Source: Meandrina meandrites (Eukaryota > Cnidaria > Anthozoa > Scleractinia > Meandrinidae). From it: a stretch of 64,000 bases of DNA. The DNA is taken from NCBI GenBank assembly GCA_963693305.1, contig OY855914.1:11227403-11291402 (forward strand), given 5' to 3'. Below are positions 39,754 to 49,200 of the stretch, in pieces. Positions within the stretch are counted from its first letter, which is position 1. Each line of letters begins with the position of its first letter. The notes under the pieces are model-generated. The model had not been told where the DNA came from, did not search any database, and saw only the letters and a list, made by a program, of their open reading frames with translations. Made by a program: the position numbers and the translations under genes.

Positions 39754-41071
39754 AAGCGAACGCGGCGTTTGCATTGGATTGATTTGTATGAATCCGTCTA
39801 TACCAAAGGCTACCACGAACGCGGCTGGAAATTCGTTCGTGCGGAAATTAAAGTCGCAGAGAGAGCCTCTAGTGCGAATTTTTAGGCGTTGGTCGTACGA
39901 ACCATTTCTTGTGAAACAATGAGTTCTTCTTTCATGTCTGTTTTCGTGTAACTCGACCCAGGTGACACGCGGTGTGCGTCAAAAATTTGACTTTGTACCG
40001 ACTGACACACCCCGAATTACTGCGTTGTGTATGAATGGTGGGTCGTGGGAACTTTTGGCTTTGTGCAATGGCCGTGTTCTCGTTCGTGGTCGTGCTCTGT
40101 ATATTAACTGCACTGGCTTTATACATGGAAAGTGCGGACCGATTTAACTGAACTTACAAACAGATATTTTTGTTAATTTATAAGCTATTCTTTTAAACAG
40201 AATCGATGGAATTTCGTTGAATATTACCAGCAACAGTTCAAAACCTATTGATGTCAGCAATGGCACAGTTTTGTTAGATCGTCAGAGACGTTTTACCTTT
40301 CAAGCTGAAGAGAACAGCGTTGTCCTGATTTCATTGCAGTACGATTCAGGCGAGTATGCAACATGTACATGTGTTTCTTTTTCAATTTAGAAGAATGACC
40401 TACGAGCGAGTAGTCGGCGATCTTTGTGGCTTAATCAGAGTCCTTCGATTACAAATTGCATCAAAACAGCAATTAGTTACTGTTGTCCGAGAGCCTAGCT
40501 CCCCTCGTGCTCAGACGTCGTTGCATTCCATCGACAAAGGATGAAGAAAAGAAAAAAAAAAGCACCATCAACTAGGAGCCTGACCGTCAGCCCAGGGCTT
40601 GATGGCGAGGAGAACTTACTGCTAAATTGGCAGACCAAAAAAACATTTTCAGTCCTAAAAAATGTATTTTTGCATAAGTAAGACTAGTACTTGTTGCTTA
40701 CAGAATAAAAGAAAAATTACGTTACTAATTCTTTCGGTACAAGAACGAGAGGTCCTGCGATTTAATTAGTGTCTGGCTTAAACATTGTTCACAGGTGTCA
40801 CAGTGACCATTGACGTTCGCCATAGTCGCGTGATGAAGAGGCAGTATTTGAATGTTCTCTATTCACCCACTGCTGCATACAAAGGTCATACTGAAGGACT
40901 GTGTGGCTTCATGGATAACAATGCAACAAATGACTTCATGGGACCAGATGGCACTCTCTACAATGGTGCGGTACAGTTTGCCGAATCATGTAAGCAACTC
41001 TTAAAAAGAGTCCACTTTACTAGAGGAGTTAACTTCGTCAAAAAAGGCGGTTTTGTATATTCATCCCACCA

Positions 41072-41109
<38 letters not shown>

Positions 41110-44100
41110 CCAATGACCATGGCAGCAAAAACTTGATCGGTCAATAATATCCCAACAAGCTTAACAGCAGGCTCGATTTTCGCCGCTTTTTCGAGTCCGG
41201 TCTTTGTCCCGAACAGCGGCTGGTAATCGAGCCTAGCTTATAAATCGGTCAAAATTTATTCGCAACTCCCAAACCTCCAATACCAAAAGAGACACTTCCT
41301 TTTCCATCGAGGGACTTCTTTTGGCGCCTAGCACAGCTCAATCATTTGATTTATTTTTAGCTGAATAGCACAGTCACTTGGTCTGTGCATGCACAAACCC
41401 CGTGTTTTCACGAGAGGTGTTTACTTTGGTTTTGTTTTAACTTAACTGAGGTAAAAATTCTAATCGTGTAAACGCCGTACTAAACCTCAGTAAATGACGG
41501 CAAAATCAAAAGAAAGTCAACCCAGGTTTGTCGAACGTTGAACGCCTCATCAGGCATGGTTTAGCTCAGTTACTTAGTTTAGCTAAAATGGAGTAAAGAT
41601 CAAGACATTTTCGTATTGTCGTTTTCCTTTCATTGTCAAGTGCCGTAGTGAGTTGTTCCGTTGGCAGCTCAACCGAACTTTAACGGAAAAAGAAGAACTG
41701 TTGGGGACTGTTGTTCTCAAACAGAAAACAAACTCGAACAGAAGTCTACGGAGAAAACGAACTTATGTTCTCATTGAAAGCTTCCTTCGCGTAGGTAGAA
41801 GCAGCTAAACTGCCACGAAGCAAATATCACAAGCCAGACGTTTCTTGTGATAGAAGTTGCCCATGTTAGTGTTACAAAACATGTTCCTTGGAGATATTAA
41901 ATTTTCTCTCCACCATGCGTTCGTCTTCAGAGATTCTTCTCAGCAGAGTCTAGGAGGAACGACCAAGTACTGGAGTCTTCCATTCGCAAGGCAAGGAAAC
42001 AAACAGCGGCCAAGGTTCCTAAAATTTTTCGGAACAGCATATGCATTATTTTTTTAGCTTTCTTTGCAACCGAAAGAATACAATGTTTCTAGCAAATTTT
42101 TTGGAACGGCATATGTGACCCGTCAGTTGTATACTGCCTAACCTACTTTAGTTATTTAGCACTGTGAAAACAGCTTCTCTACGCCTCAGTTAACAGAAAC
42201 CTTAGTAAACCTCTCTCGTGGAAACACGGCAAAAGAAGTGCTCTTCTCCAATGCAGACACATTGGGTGACTAGTCTTCACGTGCCTAGCAGTAAACACAG
42301 CTTGTGCATAATATACATAGCAGGATTGCACCACAACACAGTATGTTAATCGATGTGTTGCTGTCTAGGGAGAATCAAGGAATGTCATAATGGATCAGGC
42401 ACATTCGGTTCTTGGTCTTGGAACTCATCAAACTTTTACCATGAAGACATCATGGACCTAACATATACAGATCCATCCTATCTTCCTATGTACTCACTGG
42501 ACGGAATTTCACACTCTCTGTTAGAGGTAAGAGCAATTAAGCATCAGATGCGGCACAAACTCGCAAAACGAGAAATCGATGTATAATATATTCATATAAT
42601 TAAGGTTACGAGTGCTACGTAACCTTCTTAAGTAAAGGCTTTCCCTTGGTCTTCCTATGTAAAGGATGTAAAATAACTATTTATCAAATCAAAATCGTCC
42701 GTCCGCATATTGTATTTTTAATGTCCCAAAAGTTACTATTCCTTTCTCCTATTTTGTTAATTATTTTATGACAAAAATCCCAAGTTGAAAATATTCTCTG
42801 GTGTCATAACATTTTTCTTCACGTTTCGTTAGATCGCAACAAGCATGTGCAAATCGCTGAACATTTCTGATAACGATTTGCACAGCTGTATATTTGATGT
42901 CGCTGTAACAAACGACACAACTTTTACTGATCAAGAAACCTTCAAACAAGGTAAGTCATAACTTCAATGTTGTAACGATGTAATTTCTTAGTAGTTTTTA
43001 CGATGTCTGTCCTTGAAGGACATAGCATAAACGCGACCTGACAGTGATAGTTGGTAAAACAACTGTTGTACGCACTCGACGAAGTAATGATCGACTTTCA
43101 CGGACGTTTTCAGAAGTAACTTAAGACAAAAGAGACAAAAACTATTAAACTTTGCATGATTCAAGACTTGTTTTGGTAGCTCAAACACCAGGGCCCGCGC
43201 AGAGGGAGGGGCTGGGGGGGCTTTAGCCCCCCCACTTTTTTACAGTAAAAAGAAAAAAATAATAATAACTTAAGTAAATAGGCAAGTAAAGAAAGAAATA
43301 AAGGGAAAAAATATTATTATTATTGAACGAACAATTTCTAAAAGTATTTCATTTCAACGCCTAAGCTGGTGATAAATTTTGTTTTTGAGTTCCATATTGG
43401 TTAATCATGTATCGAGTGCATCTGGTGAATGATCATTCAGTTTCCACTGCCCGAAGAATAAACATTTTGCCCAAGAATGACGCAAGAGAGATTTAGTAAC
43501 TTGACAATAATAAACAGTCGTGAAGAATGGTTTTTGACATCACTAATGAATTTGCAGACTGTAGCAATAACAGAAAGAGAAATACCGTTTACAACGTTAA
43601 GCTGAAGTAGAGCAAAAATCGTCAGATTCCTGGTTGGTAAACGCTAATGGCAGTAGTACTGATTTGGAGTAAATTATATTGCTTCAAGCAGGATTTGATA
43701 GTGAATCTATAGGTCTGGTTCTTAATGTTTAGTATGCTTATACTGTAAAAGCATTACAATAATACAGCAAGGCCGATAAGTACTGTGTAAAAAGTAACTT
43801 TGCAAGACACCAACACGACCAGAACGATTAAGTAGGGTTACAATCGCGGACAGCCATTCCGTCCTTTTTGGGACTCATCTGCGTGGTGTGGCAAATCTAA
43901 ATAATGCCAGCTCGAAGGCCAGCGCAAATAAATTGCAATAATCTCTTTTAGATCCTGGTACGTTAGCACCATTGTTGTTTGCGGACAGTTGCTGCTACAA
44001 GTTGTAAAAACATTGCGCTTTAACACACTGTTTGTTCATTTTAAATCCACCTTCCGATATCTGAGAGAAAATAAAACCCTAATTTTCCCAGGGTAGCATG

Positions 44101-46144
44101 CCTCCGCCCCCCTCCCCCCCCCCCCCCCCCAAAAAAAAAAAATCTGGCTCACGCTTGAGCCCCCCCACTCAAAATCTTGCTGCGCGGGCCCTGAACACAA
44201 TCCATACTTGGCAAAGTGACAAGATTACTTTCCTTGTATTGATATCGCGATTCCATAAAAGCTAGACTTTCCATATATTTTGCTTCTTACATCTGTTGTT
44301 AAGTGCTTCCCACTGCCCTTGATGCCAGAGAAATAATTAAAAGATTGCACTCTTAAGTGATTTGGCCAATACGTAACATGTAAACCATTCGCTAATTATC
44401 CAGTTAAAATTTCTTCCTTATTTAGACTGCCCAGCTCAATGTTCAGGTAAAGGCAGGTGTGTTAATGGGACATGTAGATGCATCGAAGGATGGACAGGAG
44501 ATAGTTGCGATAAAGGTATCATTTAGATCACTTTAAGTAACCTTTGTATTATTATTAAGTAACCTTTGTGTATTGTGTATTATTGTACTTATTGAGGCCT
44601 CGTAAGCATTAAGAAATCAAATTGCTATCGCGTAATGACGATGAAACAGTCGAAATCCAAGGAAGCTTCGCCATTTGAAGGTATGAGGAAGTTAAGGGGG
44701 CGATGCTCCAAGAAAGTTGGAAATTCAAAATCCATAATTTATAGAAGCATGCCTGCCACAATAGCTGCTTTTGCAGTTGAATCTGCAGTTAAAAATTATT
44801 TCGTTTAACGAGAGGAAAGGTTAATGCAACGCCGCCTTAAGCCTTTCGCATCGTTTGTATGCCAAGCCACTAATAATTGTAATAGCTATTATATAGAACG
44901 TTTAGAAATAGACTGTGATTCCAATAAATTAAAATAAAATGTAAACAAAAAAATGTAGTCTGACGACCAATGGGTGTACAAATTTCAACGCAACTCGGAG
45001 ATCACTCGATGCTTCAGAAGCACCTGTTGTTTATGTTTTCTGTTAACTGTTGCTCGGTAGGCTCTTGTCTAAACTGTTCGACTGTCCATGGACAATGCGT
45101 CAAGGGATTCTGTGTATGCGACTTGGGATGGGAAGGAAGAAGCTGCGAGCTTAAAGGTTAGAAATTCCCGACGTACCCTGTTTCACATTGTGTCAGCACC
45201 TGACTCTCCTAGTTGCCCGTTACGTCGGCAGACCTCAGCCAATTCTTCGTATTCAGAATTTCTTGTGTCCAATTAATTTTAAATGGCTGAAATCCATCTG
45301 TCTTTCCAGGGTTAACTAACACAGGGAATTATCTGGATGGCAAGTTGTCTGTTAACGCTTGTAAACTTAATAAGTTACACACACTGGAGATGCTGGAGAA
45401 AAGAAGCAATAAATACAGCGAAACGTCATAGCTTTTGTTTATTATTTTCATAGCTACCTGCCACAGCGTTAACAACTGTACAAGTCCTGTCCACGGTTTG
45501 TGTAAGACGACGGACATTTGTCAGTGCAGCCCAGGATATATAGGTCAGTAATTAGCCGAGTTTACAACAATGCGCAAGCATAAGTAAAGACAATCGATGA
45601 TAAGATCGATCTCCGGGAGCAGCGGGGGCTCTTTTCATGAACGGCTGGTTGTCGAGCCTAAGGTAATAGTCAGCGTAAAGATAAAGATATTTTAGTAATT
45701 CTGTTTCAATTCTAAGGCTCGGAGGAGCCAAATGGCTCCCAAGCAGCTTTTTTTAGATTGCCCCATGCACCCATTTATTCTTGTTAGTGGAAGTCATTTA
45801 TTGCAATAACATTTTTCGTACATTCTTGTCTAAAGCTATTTATCCATCACAACGGCTCGGTGTGCCCGATAGTTACTTTATAAATATTTTTTTCACACCT
45901 GTAGGTCGTGATTGCAGTGTCATTCCTACATGCTTAAATGCATCAAACTGTACTGGTAATGGAATCTGCGTGGATTTTGATGTTTGCAAGTGCAATGTAG
46001 GTTGGACGGGAACCAACTGTACACAGTATTCATGTGAAAACTTGAATTATTGCTCAGGTAAAATATTCTACTTGATTTCTGGACTTGACATTCAATCAGT
46101 TCCTACTATTTCATTACTCCTTTCCTTGCTTGCTTGCTTGCTTC

Positions 46145-46207
<63 letters not shown>

Positions 46208-49200
46208 CCTTCCTTCCTTCCTTCCTTCCTTCCTTCCTTCCTTCCTTCCTTCCTTCCTTCCTTCCTTCCTTCCTTCCTTCCTTCCTTCCTTCCTTCCTTC
46301 CTTCCTTCCTTCCTTCCTTCCTTCCTTCCTTCCCTCCTTCCTTCCCTCCTTCCTACCTTCCTACCTTCCTACCTTCCTTCTTTTGTTTACCCTAGCTTCC
46401 CCTCTTTCATGTTAGGCTTATAAGTTTTGCTCTCTTTCGTCCAGAGCATGGACGCTGTGTGTCACTCGACGAATGCGCCTGCAATTATGGCTGGACAGGA
46501 GCAAGCTGCGCCCTCCCTGACTGTCCAGCTGTCAATCAATGTTCCAGGAAAGGAGAGTGCGTTGCCAGCAACTTGTGCCGCTGTTTTACGGGGTTTCTAG
46601 GAACAAACTGCAGTGAGGTGGCTGATTGTAGTGAGTTAGCAAACTGCAGCGGGCGTGGTGTATGTGTTTCGACAGAGTTACTGAATGTGTCATGCAGGTA
46701 ATAAGACAAACATGCAACAACCGGTAATTAAAAAGATCTTAGAAATGATCAGATAAAAGGGTGAGGACCTGGAAGTGAGGGAAAGCAGGATGAAACTGTG
46801 AGAGAATTCTTGTACATTTGAATTGCTTCTGTGGGTCAGAGGTGGTGCAATATATATAGCACTTTTAGCGTTCAGCAATCCAAATGTTTCTAAGCGAACC
46901 ATTTAGGAATCCAGAGGGTTTGTATACCTTACTGCACAAACATTCAAACCCCACACCATAAGCTAGTCTTAAACTTGGTTACTGATGAACCTTCTTGTAC
47001 ATTATCGTTAATTCATGACCCAAAGCAATATTCAGATTTTGTAGTCTATTGCAGATCTAGGGTTGGGTCCTCCCTTTTCGTTTTCCTGACAACTACAACG
47101 AAATTCTCCTCTTTAAGCCCTTATTGGAGCAAGAAAGGGTCCGCCAATCCGACCCTCCCCCTTTTTTTCGAGCAGTAATTTAGGAGTCATCCTCACTTCG
47201 AGTACCCCCATCCTTTCATGCCTCTTGAAGAAGGTCGAATAAAAAATCTATATATGTTAGATTGGTTGCTCCACAGAAGTCATACTGGATCCAAGCGAAT
47301 GTTTTTTTGTTATTTGTAGCTGTTACACTGGCTTCACTGGAACTAACTGCAGTCAACCTACATGTACAACTATGAACAATTGTTCCAATCACGGTGCGTG
47401 CATAGAAGCGGAGCTCTGTAAATGTGACATGGGCTACAATGGCACAGACTGCAGCAACTTCTCATGTGAAGCTGTCAATTCATGTTCTGGTAATTATTAA
47501 ACTTTTTAATTTAAAATTGTTTCGGTAAAAATTATCTTCTCTTGCATCTTGAGTAAAAGATTCTGCAACATCATATGATTTTAGTCTTGTTTCTGGCACT
47601 GCATATCATGAAATATCTTGGTTAGTTGGCTACGCAATTTTGAATGTTCCATTATGTTGTTAATCTACAATTATTTTTCTTACATAATGTAATTGCAACA
47701 AGCATTATGCTGCTGTATTGCAGGTCACGGAGAATGCGTCGAATACGACATCTGCCACTGTAATACTTCCTGGTCAGGTCCAGCATGCAGCATTCCAGAT
47801 TGCAGTGCTGTTAATGACTGCTCAGGTCAAGGAGACTGTGTTCTACCGGACACTTGTGCGTGTTATCCAGCTTTTGACGGCAAATATTGCGATGAGAAGG
47901 CAAAACCCAACACCAATATACCCAAATTCGATCAAATGTTTTATAACGCAACCATCTTGGAAAACTCTCCCGTAGGAACAATGATTCTGCAAGTACATGC
48001 CAACGATACCGATTTGGGAAGAAATGGTCAGGTATTTTATGCCGTAGTTGGTGACAAAGACATTGAAAACACACTTGCCATTGGCGGGACATCTGGAAAA
48101 ATTTACAGCGCATTAATGCTAGATTTTGAGTCCATTGAAGCCTCGTCCTTCAACGTGACCATTGTAGCCTTAGATAATGGGTTTCCACAGAAATCAGGAA
48201 TCGCCATAGCACAGATAACAGTGGTGGACGAAAATGACAACTGTCCAACGTTTACTGAACCATCTGGGAATCTACAGCTTGAATTCTTGATGCTAAATCC
48301 AGGAGACATTCTTACTAAGGTTTCTGCCATTGACTTGGACAGTGGAATAAACGGCGACATAACCTATAACATTTCCCAAAACAGTGCTTTCTCCATTGAT
48401 CCAAAAACCGGTGTTATCACTGTTGCCAAGGATTTGAAGAAAGCAGTGTATCAGCTCAAAGTTACTGCAAGTGATAATGGAGTCGTTTCGTGCATGACGG
48501 AGACCAGCTTGACTGTTAAAATTACCAGCTTGCCTACAAACGGTCCATGGACATCATCCGCCAGCTCTTCCACAAAGAAATCTGAAACCTCTCCGTATGT
48601 TACTGAGACTACATCTAGATCGTCTGAGTTCACAAACCACACAGGTGATCGCGGTGTTTTTATTCATAATATTTTGATAACATAGCCAATACCCTGACTA
48701 GTTGTGTAGTTCTTTGGCTGATGTGACCTAAACACGCATATATCATTGCATTTTGTTAGCTTTGATTTTATAAATTTAAAGGGAAAAGCTACCTTTTGAT
48801 CTCATACCGTTGCTAACGCTATAAATTTTGTCCGAATTCGAAAGAAAAAATTTATATTTGTGAATGTACTTTGATTTTCTCGAAAGACTGGTTGTAGCGT
48901 CAAAGGGATGGCTAAAAAACTCATACTTCAGTAAGGTGTAGTTTGAAATAAATTAACGCTGCTATATCGGTCTTGTTAATTTTCAGTGTTTAAGTTCTTT
49001 ATTTTTCTTTCCTTAATTCTCTGTAATTCGTCCTTTTATGTAGGCAAAGACAAGAGTACAGCACCTAGTGATTCTTCCCGTTTACCAAGCGAAGTAACTG
49101 CAGTGCCAAAGAAGAGTCCAAATTATGTCGTCATTGGTGCTTCTGCTGGTGGGGGATTGCTGGTGCTCGTAATCGTGTTAGTGATAATAAGAAAGTGTTT

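Noticed and set aside
46085..46423. Leu/Ala/Cys- and Phe/Leu/Pro/Ser-rich frames
   Set aside because: Period-four CTTG/CTTC microsatellite with no stops; intronic.
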